A stretch of DNA of 5,094 nt from Alphaproteobacteria bacterium (lineage in GTDB: Bacteria; Pseudomonadota; Alphaproteobacteria; JAJFFI01). Location: contig JAJFFI010000061.1 in NCBI GenBank assembly GCA_021776755.1, positions 1 to 5,094 of the forward strand, written 5' to 3'. Every line of letters begins with the position of its first letter. The stretch's first letter is position 1. Position numbers and translations under genes: made by a program. Positions 4,984-5,094 of the stretch are shown here, piece after piece. A model generated the notes under the pieces. It was given only the letters and a program-made list of their open reading frames with translations, made no database searches and was not told the DNA's origin.

Positions 4984-5094
4984 CGGGGTGAACGCTAACG
5001 GCAGTCCCGTTGGAAGGGGTACTCGGCAATCGGGGATACTTCTTGGAAAAGGACCGATTTGGACCCGGCCTCATCCGGCAAGCAACACACGATC

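Noticed and set aside
4871..5074. 67-residue minus-strand open frame upstream of the cold-shock gene
   Set aside because: No family resemblance or ribosome binding site, and it occupies the likely cold-shock leader and promoter region.
5059..5094. Possible gene start at the right edge: AAAAGGA (5047-5053), 5 nt, then TTG with 12 open codons
   Set aside because: Only 12 codons are visible, the start codon is rare, and the residues match no family I recognise. TTGGAA (5010-5015) and GATACT (5035-5040) upstream have a 19-nt spacer. It needs sequence beyond the window.

Overview
The window is visibly GC-rich, with codons ending mostly in G or C. It carries palindromic CTTCATCCTGAGG/CTCGAAGGG repeats, a DUF6356-type small protein and signal peptides ending AxA|Q. 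Together these suggest a free-living alphaproteobacterium. I cannot assign a genus from the sequence alone.

Layout, left to right. Positions 1-230 hold the C-terminal end of an AMP-forming acyl-CoA synthetase (+ strand). Positions 250-392 hold two copies of a REP-like palindromic repeat, lying between this gene and a convergent Lrp/AsnC-family regulator (408-869, minus). The regulator resembles E. coli DecR/YbaO. The AT-rich divergent region upstream of it (870-1028) contains a perfect 15-bp palindrome that matches the Lrp consensus at 14 of 15 positions and sits where the regulator's own transcription would start. A DUF6356 small membrane protein (1029-1322, plus) follows.

The main content is a run of four consecutive plus-strand genes (1549-4540). 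They encode secreted proteins built almost entirely from DUF3011-type domains: 2, 2, 1 and 3 copies respectively. All eight domains have four cysteines with exactly the same spacing, C-x9-C-x18-C-x18-C. No cysteine lies outside this pattern in any of the four proteins. Each protein begins with a Sec-type signal peptide with a predicted A|Q cleavage site. A strong intrinsic terminator separates gene 1 from genes 2-4. Genes 2 and 3 are 34 bp apart and probably cotranscribed. Gene 4 follows after 147 bp. A hairpin terminator that can work in both directions (4570-4599) closes the array and also ends a convergent cold-shock protein gene (4661-4864, minus). The last 230 bp hold the cold-shock gene's leader region, with one good hairpin and no supported gene.

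The DUF3011 array is the part most likely to be a little-described system: an expanded, modular family of small exported proteins, probably disulfide-bonded. Their function is unknown and nothing in the window fixes it. The neighbouring genes (acyl-CoA ligase, Lrp-type regulator, cold-shock protein) look like ordinary chromosomal housekeeping or regulatory genes.
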